Shown one piece after another: positions 25,572 to 35,611 of a DNA stretch of 64,000 bases. The position numbers and the translations under genes were made by a program. Location: positions 63,231 to 127,230 of the forward strand of contig FWWN02000624.1 of assembly GCA_900175165.2 (NCBI GenBank), in the 5' to 3' direction. The stretch is from Rhizomucor pusillus. Its lineage: Eukaryota > Mucoromycota > Mucoromycetes > Mucorales > Lichtheimiaceae. Each line of letters opens with the position of its first letter. Position 1 is the first letter of the stretch. The notes beneath the pieces are model-generated. The model did not search any database, had not been told where the DNA came from, and worked only from the letters and a program-made list of their open reading frames with translations.

Positions 25572-27098
25572 TCGTGACGGTGTAAAGACAGAGTGAGTGT
25601 GATGCGACGGGAGAACGAAGGTGGGGGTTAGTAGGAGACGGGGGAAAAAGGAAACAAAATTATTGTGCTCATGACAGCAGCCCTGTTAAATACTGCTATA
25701 ATCGCATGCCTCTATCGCTACGGACAATGGATAGATTCGGATCCTGGCTGTCGTTTCAAGTGCAAAAAAAAACTTTCTTTTTCTTGCGAGTGCATACTTT
25801 CGGATTACCATCTCGGTACATTCCACCTGGCGGAGGACGGAACGGTCTTTTAAGGTAATCCTAATCACCGGTTTTCACTCTTTTCTTCAGTTCCCATGAC
25901 AGCGCATCGGCTTTGTCTCCGTCCAAGTCAAGAAAGGACCCACTCTGCGTCGAGACACTCCAGGCGCGCGCGCGTGCCCTTTTTTCTTGTTCTCTGTCCT
26001 TATCCCTCCTTGTTGGTAAGACAAGACTAAATTGTACCAGTCTAAAGCGAGTTAACTCTTTTCCTTTCCTTTCTTTATCAACTCGGAAGCCATGCCGACT
26101 TGGTCTGTTGTGACAGATTTCACAAGCACAATAATGATGAGTTCCTGAAAGGTGTCTGCAAACAAACTTTCAATCAATCGCCACAATTTCCCGCCCAAAA
26201 TAGGGGGCCAGGTCAGGATAGCCGGACGATCTCTGTCTATCTGTCTGTCTGTCTGTCTTTTGCTCCCTCCTCTCTTTCTACCTTTGCCCTGGGCAACCTT
26301 GTTGCCGCCCTTTCTTCGGGGAAACACAACCCATCATCATGAGGACGGGCTATTGTTGCGTCTTCTGACTTAGCGTTGCATTCTTTTCCCAGCTCTATTT
26401 ACTTTTACCTCACCTTGCCTTGTCTTGTCTATTGCCCGGCGTTGCCAAACGCAGAAAAAAAATTCAGTCCACCGCAACGCACCTCAGCGCGGGTTTGATT
26501 CCGTATCAGATTGCGAAAAAATAAAAAGGTTGTCGATTTAGAGAGCGACTAGACTATTTCCATCTATTTGTTTATCCCCAACAAAAAACATGCTTAGAGG
26601 GCCGCACAGAATCGATAAAGAAAAACGTGTCAGATCCCGTAGTTCCATCCGAGAGAACGGGCCCCCGCCGCCGCGCTAACTGGGATGACAATAGCCGATA
26701 GACTACTTCGGTGCTGCCTTTTTGTTTTCTCTTGCAGTCGTATGCTTATTCTTATTTCTTTTACCCTTGAAATGGACAGGAACCCTAACTATGCCATCTT
26801 TGTTTATTTTCCTTGCAACATCCCATCAGCAGACGATCTCCCCCTTCTTATTTTAACAAAATCATATGCAGTCGTAATCTTAGCAAACCAAGAAAACCTT
26901 GAGCTCTGCGGTAATTGTCAGTGCACCTCGGCGAAGCGACCCTTCCACGTTCCGGCTGCAATGCCACGCATCTTGAAACAACAAGAAAGTAAGACTCAAA
27001 AAATAAAGCTAATGCACACATGTGTTTTGTTATTATATTATTGGCATTGACCTTGGTAAATGTAGAATATAAAGTGCATGTGAAACAAACTTGTTTCT
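25572..27098. other. Intergenic, likely long promoter of the DP gene
   Basis: 1.5 kb without a recognisable gene. Contains pyrimidine-rich tracts and a (CTGT)n run at about 26236-26259. Open frames are short and low-complexity. Confidence 0.5.
26236..26259. repeat. (TGTC)n microsatellite
   Basis: Tandem CTGT/CTAT units in the spacer upstream of the DP gene. Confidence 0.8.
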
Positions 27099-29745
27099 CT
27101 AGTAGCGGCGGTCGTTCGAGCCCGTGAGTTTAGCGATTGTAAAGACGCCGAGGATTACCACGCCGAGGAAAGTGATCGCTGCAGGGAGCATCAGCTCCTG
27201 TGGTATAGGCAGGCTGTATTCTTCAGCCAAGTTGCCCTTATCGCCTCGTCTGCGGTGGTGACGACCACGCCGTGCTTCTCCTTCCTGGCTGCTGCTAGTA
27301 TCATCTTCGGAATCGCTTACTTGCCGCGAGCGGCTGCGGCGCTTGCTTGAGACACGCTCCTCGCCCTCGTCGTCAGACGAGTTGTCTGGTTCCGCAGGGC
27401 TTACAGAGATGGTGGGTTGGCTGCTCGGAGTCTCCAGTGTAGTTGTCGAGTTGTTCTGCGTTTGGGCAGTTGCAGCATGTTGCTGCTGCTGCTGCTGCTG
27501 CTGCTGTTGTTGTTGTTGTTGTTGTTGTTCTTGTTGTTGTTGTTGCTCCGCCAACGCGTCGTGCACAAACAACCGTACCCGATCCTGTCCCTGTTTACGC
27601 GCTAGCTGGACCGCATCTTCCAAGTCTCCATCTGTTGTCATTAGAACTTGGTCGTTCTCGTCGTCAAGGTACGAAATGCTCAACCAGCTATCATCTTCGT
27701 GACGGCTATCTTCACCGCCATTCTGGCCTTCATCTCCTGTCACATGCACATATGATTGGGAGAGAGACAGGTGCTCAGTCATGATCTTTTGGCGCACAAT
27801 ATCGCGAAGGGCACCATAGTTGTTGTATTCGCATCGGAATCGATGAGTCTTATTTCCATAATTGAACTTGAATGCAAATACGCCCGGCACTTGAGATGAA
27901 ACGGTGGAGCGCATATCATCCCCATTTGCCACAGAAGCACTGTCGCCAGGAGTGATTTCAGAGTATCCAAGTCCCGTGTACGTTGAAGCATGGCCTGGCA
28001 TGTTTGCAGGAGATAGCGTGCGGTCCGGCTGAGGACTGGATGGTGAATGGAACATGTGCGAGTTTGCTGCCTGTGACAGTGAGTCCGAAATGGCAGATTC
28101 TGTTTCCGTGTGATCGCCAGCCATCATGCTATTCCAGAATTTGCCTCCGTCTGCACCGTTTCCGTCTATGCTGTTGATCTACCAAACGCTCATTAAAATT
28201 ACGTCCTTATTGACTAAGCTTAATAAATTACCAACCTGGTCCAAGGTAGCATACGTCAGGCGCAACACATCGACTAAACCAATGATATGCTTTTCATCGT
28301 CCATGACCGGAAGGTTCAGATAGTGTCCATCTATCACAATGCTTTAGCATATCTAACACATTCCAGCAGCCTGCTTATCTTATTTTTCCTTCTTACCATG
28401 CATTTTCTTCAATGCATCCAAGATGCTAGTTGAAGGAAGCGCAGTGTCAGGGTGAGGTGTCATAACACGCACAACAGAGCAGTTCTCTGGAATCAAACCA
28501 GCGGCGATGACACGCAGGACAATATCTTTAGACTGGAATTCATCGTTGAATGTCAGAAAATCCTTGTTAATTTCCATCGATTTTATAGCCATACCGTGAA
28601 AATGCCTGCAAGACCTCCGTGGTCCATAACGAGAACAGCTGTGGTGTGATACTCTTTCATGAGTTTTGCAACATCTCTTACATTCGCCTTAACAGGGACT
28701 TGGACAGGATTGGAGTTGTCCAGGACTGTTGTCAAGTCAGGGCAAGACATCTTTTCTCTCAGAGCCTCCATATACTGCACAAATTGCACCGGACTGTTGG
28801 CCCATTCTCGTTCAACACCTTCCAGTGCGTCGTACAATTTGCGTGAAGATCCGTATGCTCGCTCCATTTTGTTGAGAGCTTCATACAAACATTTTGTGAT
28901 ATCGAGTAATCCAAAGATATCTCCTTCCTCGTTGCACACAGGCTGCAAGATTGTTTGATTAGCACGTGCTGCATAGTCATATGCCCTTCTATCGAATTCG
29001 TTACCAAGTGGCGGAATCCTCGGGACACCATGAGATTAAGTGCATCTTGGGCAGAGGTATCGGCGGTGACGCACATTGGGTTTCTGGTCATGATATCAGC
29101 AACCGTTGTAGCTCTAAAGTCTGGATGTGAATACACAGTTTTCGATATATGATGTTTATGCCGAGTGTTGTTCCATCCCCGTACCTGGCGTCCATTTGAG
29201 AAGCAACAACTCTGTAAGCAAGATCTTTTGCCTAAGGAAAGAGCGGACGGGACGCCGAAAGATCAGTCAATTGACCCACACATTACGCAAAACGGTGAAC
29301 AATGGGGGACGATGCTTACTGTAAAGATACCGCTGAGATGCTCTTCCTCATCGACAACCAGTACACAGTCGCTTCTCTTGGCTGCCATAAGCTGTGCAGC
29401 TTCAATGACCAAAATATTCTCGCGAACTGTCAGTGCCTGAGCGGGCCGGAGGGCTGAAACAGTGCCTGCGACTTTTTTCGTCTGGCGAATACGTGTCGAA
29501 CCGCCACGTTTCTTTGAAAGCTCCTGCTCGATCTTTTTACGAATAGCCTATTGAATGTGCGCCCCAGAAGTTTAGCTGCCATTCCTGAATAAAGAAAGCG
29601 TCAAACACAAAAAGCTTGCCTCATCTTTCTTGGATTGTCGTTGTCGACTTGAAGTCGAGTGCACGTCCGACGTCTCGTACGTAGTGCTTAGAGAGCTCGT
29701 AGGCCGATTGCTTGACCTTTTACTGTGAGTCGACACCACTGACAT
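27099..29745 (-). CDS. CBS-PB1 domain membrane protein (Mug70-like)
   Basis: Eight exons on the minus strand: 29745-29620, 29547-29320, 29231-29185, 29113-29005, 28942-28595, 28532-28397, 28330-28236 and 28178-27099; 722 aa, all in frame. Four CBS motifs (adenosyl-ligand sensing pairs) are visible, for example VSALRPAQALTVRENILVIEAAQLM, TTVADIMTRNPMCVTADTSA with HLPVCNEEGDIFGLLDITKCL, and VPVKANVRDVAKLMKEYHTTA. A PB1 protein-interaction domain follows (FAFKFNYGNKTHRFRCEYNN ... ISYLDDENDQVLMTTDGDLE). Then come a long poly-Gln tract, an RS-like acidic/basic linker, and a single C-terminal TM (ELMLPAAITFLGVVILGVF) making it tail-anchored. Fission yeast Mug70 has the same CBS/PB1 combination. Its ligand and function are unknown; energy sensing is an inference from the CBS domains. 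Intron 1 uses a GC donor (GAG|GCAAGC). Confidence 0.9.
27479..27547. repeat. CAG/CAA (poly-Gln) trinucleotide tract
   Basis: About 23 consecutive Gln-type codons, antisense as CTG/TTG repeats, interrupted once, in the CBS-PB1 gene. Confidence 0.9.
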
Positions 29746-30652
29746 TGCAAAGTGTAAAAAAAAAGAGGGTAAAAAACAAAAAAGTTGGGCCGTGCAACCT
29801 TGCTCAACTAGCACAAGTTGGAGCCAATTGACTGTCCGGCGTCAGCAGGCTGCATGCATGCAGCTAGATACTTTAAAAGAAAATAAGGACATTTATACGC
29901 GAGCCTGCAACCATCTTGCATCGAAAACCATAGCTTGTATTTATCGCCTTATCTTCTGTTTCCTTCCAGGCTTCTATGAAGCAACGTTTCTGTGAATAAT
30001 CCGTTTTGCCAATCGCTGCATGCCAAACCACTTTGAAAGTAAAGAAATCGCGTGATAAATATACATGTGTGTTATCCTTGGCTAACAACTTGGGGTGCAG
30101 ATCACCCATTATTGATTTTCAATGCAGCTGCTATGTATCTTGCGCTCTGCTGCTGTAGCCTTTGATGCAGCAGCAGTGGAATGATGCAGATCATATTACG
30201 ATTTCTGCAAACAAAAAGTCAAAGCTATGAGACCTTCTTTTTCTCTATAACTGCATCGCAGGCTTCAGATAAATCGGCTATTGACACTGCTTCCCAGAAT
30301 TCAGTTATCAGGCCATTTCTATCGGTAGCTACCCAAGCTAACCTGGTTCAGCATATACAACTAGGCTAAATGAAATGGATGCAATTCCGATTTAAATACT
30401 ACATTGTCGAGCTTACAAGAAAACATTAAAGTTAAAACCGGACGATGTAGGAAAAAGCATAAACGTTATCAATGGGAATATTGACTTCTGTATGGGCAAT
30501 AGGTTATATCTCGAACACAAGAATGGTCAAGAGGCTGATGGTCGCTATCTAAAGTTTTGTTATTTTCCAAGTACCTAATGCCACTATGAAGCAAATGTGT
30601 TATCAAAAATGTCAAACCGGAGCCTGAGTGTGTGGAGCTGCATTTTTCATTC
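29746..30652. other. Intergenic, no gene seen
   Basis: Space between the divergent CBS-PB1 gene and FIS1. Only short unsupported frames. Confidence 0.5.
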
Positions 30653-31329
30653 ATGAGTACTCGGGTGCCACAGGTCCAAGAAGTAGAAACACCACTGAGC
30701 GATGCAGAAATCGATGTACATTGCCTCTCATACTTTGCATGGCAAACAGAGGACGACTTAAAGTTCGTTATCTTTATATATACTCTTAGGTTCTGCGTCG
30801 GCAAAACGAGAAAGAAGGCGAATATGTTACAATACAGACGAAGTTCAACTATGCTTGGGGACTCATCAAGTCCAAAGACCCGGGAAACAATGAGCTTGGC
30901 ATAGCGTTGCTCACTGGTACGGAGCTGCGTTGGTACTCTTCTGGATAAAGCACCAGGAAAACTAAGTGCCTTGCCTTCCAGAGATCTACCGAGACTCGCC
31001 CGAACGACGCCGCGAGTGCCTGTATTACCTGGCACTGGGACACTACAAGATCAATAACTTTGTGGATGCACGGCTTTTTGTTCGCCAACTGCTCAAACTA
31101 GAGCCTAACCATGTGCAGGCCGTTGCCCTCAACAAGATGATTGATGAAAAGGTGTCTCGAGGTATGACAGAGAAGGGCAGCAGGAATAATCTGTTTGCAG
31201 GATTACTGAGATCTAACTCGTCTTGTTTCCCAAACAGAGGCAGTCATAGGCATAGCCATAGTCAGTTCAGTTTTCGCTGTAGGAGCACTTTTAGTGGCTG
31301 CTATCATTTTGAAAAGAAGATCAAAATGA
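30653..31329 (+). CDS. FIS1: Mitochondrial fission 1 protein Fis1
   Basis: Four exons: 30653-30715, 30790-30916, 30982-31161 and 31238-31329; 153 aa, matching the family length (about 150). Fis1 is a tail-anchored outer-membrane receptor that recruits the Dnm1/Drp1 fission machinery to mitochondria and peroxisomes. The TPR-like bundle is well conserved: [20 protein letters not shown], then [19 protein letters not shown], and a second repeat [16 protein letters not shown]. The C-terminus is a single TM ([20 protein letters not shown]) followed by the basic KRRSK, the usual mitochondrial tail-anchor targeting signal. The N-terminal arm before the first helix ([15 protein letters not shown]) is short. 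The stop lies 139 bp before the next gene's ATG. Confidence 0.96.
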
Positions 31330-31468
31330 AAGAAGAAAAAATGTTCAGATGTGCTGTCAAGACAACAAATTTTTCGCCTTTTGCGCGTGCATCTTCTTGC
31401 CGTTTCTTCTCCCCACTCTCACTGACTCACTCTCTCTTTCTCTGATAAACATAAGCTCACACCTAGTC

Positions 31469-33058
31469 ATGTCCAACCTCCTTGAGGAGAATGAGCATTC
31501 CGACACTGCTGCCAACGGCCAAGCAGTCGAGGCATCCAATTCACAAATGCAGGTCGACAAGTCGGGCGGTAGTGGGCCTGAAGAAATGCAACGGGAATCG
31601 AGCGATGTCACAATGACATCTGTCGGCGAGACAATCGGCACCAAACGGTCCACCGATTCTTTCATGGATACCAATGAATTGAATGAAGACGAACCTCCAA
31701 AGACGAGACAAAGGACGAGGACCGGATCGCCGGCCGGGACAAAACCGACAATGAATCAAGCGCATAAGCGTACACAACGACAAGGCTCGCGCTCGTCAAC
31801 GCAGCCGCGCTGGCATAACCAGGCGTATATGCTTTTCCTTGCACTTCGGCAGCACCCAGATCGATGTCTATCGCGTCCGGAACTTATCAAAGCCGCGTTG
31901 GCGTTGGATGAAAAGATTAGCAAGGAACGTAACCTTCCGCGGGTGTTTAAAGGCAAGGTAATGTGTGTGTGTGTGCGGGGAAGAATGAACACAACGTTCC
32001 TCGATGAATAATACTTTTCTCATTCAATGTACAATCGTAAATAGACACCTATGAACTCTGCATCGGCAAGTTTAACGACCAACACAGACCGATACTTTAT
32101 ACCCTTTCGCCCTGACGGAAGTCGGGCGATGCATTTCAAGCTTGCCTACGAACCTGGAAGTTTCAAAGACGCCGTGCGTGAATATCGCAAATGGGAAAAG
32201 AAACTTGCAGAACATGACTGGCCATATTGCTTTGGCGTTCCAAAGGAGACAAAACCGCCGTCAACGACGACGACCGAAACGGAAACACCAGCACCTGTCA
32301 AAATCGAGGAACAACAACAACAACAGCAGCAGCAGCAAGCTGTTGTACCTGAACCTGAGCCTAAATCGAAACCAGAGACCGAGTCCGAACCCGAACCCGA
32401 ACCCGCTCCTATGACAGAATTTGATGAATTCATTGCAAACAAGCGCCGGAAAGCTGACAATGCAAGGAAAAAGAATGAAAATAACAATGGATTGGAAGAT
32501 GGAAGCAATGCAGCGACGATGAAGGCCATCGAGGAAAAAGAAAACAGCCAAGATCTCGTTCGCTTGGAAGATTTGGACCTCTCAGATATACCCAAATCAT
32601 GGCGCGATATTGTGCGCGTAGGCGAATCGACGATTCCCGGTGCTGGACGAGGTTTATTCGCCACGCGGAAGCTGCCGTACAATTCGCCGCTTGGATTCTA
32701 TTTCGGTGTGCCGATGACGGAGGATGAGTACGATTCACTCAAGGACGGTGTTGGACGTGCATCAGAGTATTCCATCATGTACAGGCGGACGGTGCTGGAC
32801 GCGACGGATGATCAAGGACAGCCATTCACGGATCCAGACGGCGAAATGTTTTGCCCGTTCCATTTTATGAATGAGACTAATGAAAAGCAAGCCAATATAC
32901 TTTTTGTGGAAGGTGCCTTGGTGAATCAGGTGATATGTTGGACTAAGCGTGACATTGAGCCGGGAGAAGAACTGCTGGTGTGGTACGGACGAGACGTTGA
33001 CAGGCATTGGTCATCATCACGCGATAATAACAGGTCCTCTTCTCCGTCTTCAACTTAA
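31469..33058 (+). CDS. SET-domain protein
   Basis: Two exons, 31469-31957 and 32045-33058 (500 aa). The N-terminal 100 residues are acidic and Ser-rich with a KKR-type basic patch. Residues about 125-250 form a conserved-looking module (WHNQAYMLFLALRQHPDRCL; FIPFRPDGSRAMHFKLAYEPG). A poly-Gln and Glu-Pro repeat linker follows. The SET fold spans about residues 350-480: STIPGAGRGLFATRKL, FYFGVPMTEDEYD, then MNETNEKQANILFVEGALVNQ and the closing DIEPGEELLVWYGRD. The NE(T)N and GEELLVWYG segments correspond to the SAM/catalytic NHS..C and ELTFDY-like motifs of PRDM-like SET domains, although the canonical NHxC is degenerate (HFMNET). Lysine methyltransferase activity is therefore uncertain. A histone or ribosomal-protein substrate cannot be told from sequence. 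Confidence 0.82.
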
Positions 33059-33155
33059 ATCATCAGCATCGTCGCTAAAAATGTTCCTTTCAAATATCTA
33101 AAAATAAAAATTACAGAAAAACTAAAACTATACGATGACGATTTACGGATGTAGT

Positions 33156-34304
33156 TTATGAAGAGGAGGAATGGCCCTTGGTGTCACCAAACGAAGAGAA
33201 GAAGCGACTACCGACCTCTACAAGATCAGTAAATGGATGAAATGCAGAAGGGGTATCATGATAATGACGGTTTGCGGTGGCAGAGGTAGGAGATATGCTG
33301 TGGTATCTAGAAGATGATATGTTGCTATCTGGGCTGCTTGCAGACGACACGCTGCTAATTGAGCTGCTTGCGCTGAATCCTCGTTCCATAGGCGGCGCTG
33401 CTGCTGCCGCCGCCGCCGGCGTTACTGCTGGAGTGTTTGGCGATGAGCTGCTAGCACCGCTGCTTAGGAATGCAGTCGGATCAGGTAAATTGATATATTT
33501 CCAGCTGTAAAGACGAGGAGGTGACTGTGAGCGAGTACGGATTCGCAGCGTGTTTGTGAGCTTTCTGAGAATCGTGTTTGGTGAATCGGATTCTGTGGCA
33601 GTTGGTACAGGAGGAATATGCTCGTTTTGCGGTGTCCCCAAGGCAGGCGAGCTTCGCAGTCGGCGAGGCGAGGCTGTACCTGGAGTTGCCTTGATGCTAC
33701 TGGTACTGGTAGCGGTAGTGGTCATGGAGGTGCTTTTACTAGGTGTTGGCAGGGCTTCTAGACGGCTGGGATCTGTTGCAAAAGGAATAAATGCACTGAT
33801 GCGCATGAGTTCTACAACAGCGACGCAGACAGGTTTGAGAAGTGCTGGATGATAGGACTGTTGTTCACGGTGGATTTTCAATAACTGTTGGCGAAGTTCA
33901 TATGGAATGTTGATTTCTTGAGGTGCATCGGTCAAAATAAAGCGATCAATGATATCTTGGAACTTGGCCTTGAGCGTGTCGAATCGGATACGTTCTTCAT
34001 GATTTAACATGGCAGCTTCCGACTGACGGAACGAGAATGCGCGACCGTCCTGAAGATGTACAGGCATGTCGAGAGTATCAGATGAGGTACCAAAGTAAAG
34101 TCGGACCGATTGTCTATAATCTGTTACGGCCAAATAGAATGACAAATTTTCTGAGCAGTATGTCTGGTCCAAGTACTCGGCAAACTCGCGAAGGGTGAAC
34201 GGGCTCGGTGCCCTGTTTTCCAACACCATTTCGAGCGTCAAGCCTTCCGTTACAGGTGATGAGGTTTCCACTTTGAGATGAGAGACTTTTTCGAGTAGAG
34301 ACAT
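33156..34304 (-). CDS. RGS-domain protein (regulator of G-protein signalling)
   Basis: Intronless, 382 aa. The RGS fold covers about residues 27-175: SPFTLREFAEYLDQTYCSEN, LSFYLAVTDYR, then FDTLKAKFQDIIDRFILTDAP and INIPYELRQQLLK. RGS proteins speed up GTP hydrolysis by heterotrimeric G alpha subunits. An 18-residue insertion-like loop lies between helices 4 and 5. The C-terminal 200 residues are Ser/Pro/Ala-rich and disordered. The gene is divergent from the Rho GTPase at 34638, with 333 bp between the ATGs, and it is convergent with the SET gene (97 bp between stops). Confidence 0.9.
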   Translation of the reverse strand: MSLLEKVSHLKVETSSPVTEGLTLEMVLENRAPSPFTLREFAEYLDQTYCSENLSFYLAVTDYRQSVRLYFGTSSDTLDMPVHLQDGRAFSFRQSEAAMLNHEERIRFDTLKAKFQDIIDRFILTDAPQEINIPYELRQQLLKIHREQQSYHPALLKPVCVAVVELMRISAFIPFATDPSRLEALPTPSKSTSMTTTATSTSSIKATPGTASPRRLRSSPALGTPQNEHIPPVPTATESDSPNTILRKLTNTLRIRTRSQSPPRLYSWKYINLPDPTAFLSSGASSSSPNTPAVTPAAAAAAAPPMERGFSASSSISSVSSASSPDSNISSSRYHSISPTSATANRHYHDTPSAFHPFTDLVEVGSRFFSSFGDTKGHSSSS

Positions 34305-34637
34305 TGCAATCGTATGCCTTCCAACATATGCAATGCGAAGGGAAAGAGAAAAAGGGAAGGAGGGAGAGTGCTAGAGATATAGAAAGAGAGAGAGAGAAAA
34401 AAACGAAACAAGGATGGTAACAGCAGATAAAAAGGCTTGTTGTGGGTGATGAAAAGAAAGGAAAGAGCCCCCAACTGTTGCCCCGCTGCGTTATCATTCG
34501 AAATGGCTCAGGTCGCACAGGCAAAAAGGTATCGGCAACACAAAATTTGGATTTGGAGAGAGAACCTGTCAACAACCTGCTGGACAATGATCTCCCCTTT
34601 CTCTCGCTCTTCCTCTTTTGATTTACAGTCTGCCTCG
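34305..34637. promoter_or_regulatory. Divergent promoter between RGS and Rho genes
   Basis: 333 bp shared upstream region with a GA-rich tract (about 34335-34405) and a TTTTGATTTACAG acceptor-like sequence at 34617-34629, which suggests a 5'-UTR intron in the Rho gene. Confidence 0.4.
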
Positions 34638-35611
34638 ATGCCGAAACCTTTACGGAAAAAAGTGGTTATCGTTGGAGACGGCGCCTGCGGAAAGACGAGC
34701 CTGCTCATCGTTTACCAAAAGGGCAAGTTCCCAGAGGTACGTAAAAGGAAAGTTATATACGCACAACTGCATACGTATTGACAACGGCGAGAATGGATTC
34801 AAAACGAACACAAATATGTAGAGATATCTTCCTACAGTGTTTGAAAACTATATCACGCGGCTCGACCTCCCGAATGGCAAGTCAGTAGAGCTAGCGTTGT
34901 GGGATACAGCCGGGCAAGAGGATTACGACCGATTACGACCAATGTCATATTTCGAGACCGACGTGGTGTTGATCTGTTTTGCAGTCGACAACCCAGTATC
35001 CTTTCAAAATGTGTGTGACAAGGTATTACATATTGCTACACGAAAGCGCATCGCATACATATCGGGCACGATGGAGAGAAAAACAGAGAGAGAGAATGTG
35101 TGTGAGAGAGAGAGAGAGAGAAAGAGGAGAATGGGGACTATGAATGCAGGAACGGACCAGATTATGTCTGCTGGAGGCCAGAATATTCCATATTGACATC
35201 CCTTTGGTAAAAATAAGTGGGTGCCGGAAGTGAAGCATTATTGTGGCGGAGATGTAGCACGCGTGCTAGTGGGTCTAAAGATTGACCTGCGCGGCAACAA
35301 GAGCAGCAGCAGCGGTGACACGGAAAACGTCCCGAACAACCCGACGGCAACGGAGCGGCGTGCGACGAGGACGATCAGTTACGAGCAGGTAATAACACTA
35401 CAAGTGCAAGTACCGGCCATCTTCTGCCCGCACGTGTTAGTCTAAATTGAAGAGCTAGGGTGCCAAATTAGCAAAGGAAATCAAGGCGAAATATTGTGAA
35501 TGTAGTGCAAAGGAAAACCTTCATGTGGATACCGTGATACGGACAGCGGCGCAAGTAGCTGTCAAACCACGAACTCTAAGGATCAAGCGGCGTTGGTGCC
35601 AAATCCTTTGA
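34638..35611 (+). CDS. Rho-family small GTPase
   Basis: Four exons: 34638-34736, 34822-35022, 35218-35388 and 35459-35611; 207 aa. G1 P-loop [11 protein letters not shown], switch I/G2 [10 protein letters not shown]3 [14 protein letters not shown] and the G4-like segment LVGLKIDLR are all present; G5 is [24 protein letters not shown] is diagnostic of the Rho/Rac/Cdc42 family. The C-terminus is IKRRWCQIL, a CaaX box with final Leu, predicting geranylgeranylation and plasma-membrane anchoring. It acts as a GTP-switched regulator of actin and cell-wall synthesis. Unusual: after IDLR there is a Gly/Ser/Asn-rich stretch of about 25 residues ([16 protein letters not shown]...) in the Rho-insert region. 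Intron 2 (194 nt) is longer than typical and contains a GA microsatellite. Confidence 0.94.
35083..35135. repeat. GA-rich repeat inside Rho intron 2
   Basis: Repeated GAGAGA units flanking TGTGTGAGAG, within the second intron of the Rho GTPase gene. Confidence 0.8.

Noticed and set aside
27343..27702. Cys- and Leu-rich plus-strand frames
   Set aside because: Translation of the CAG/CAA repeat of the CBS-PB1 gene in other frames.
30469..31035. 188-codon minus-strand frame
   Set aside because: Antisense to the well-supported FIS1 gene.
32146..32682. 178-codon minus-strand frame rich in Gly/Ser/Cys
   Set aside because: Antisense of the poly-Gln and Glu-Pro repeats of the SET gene.
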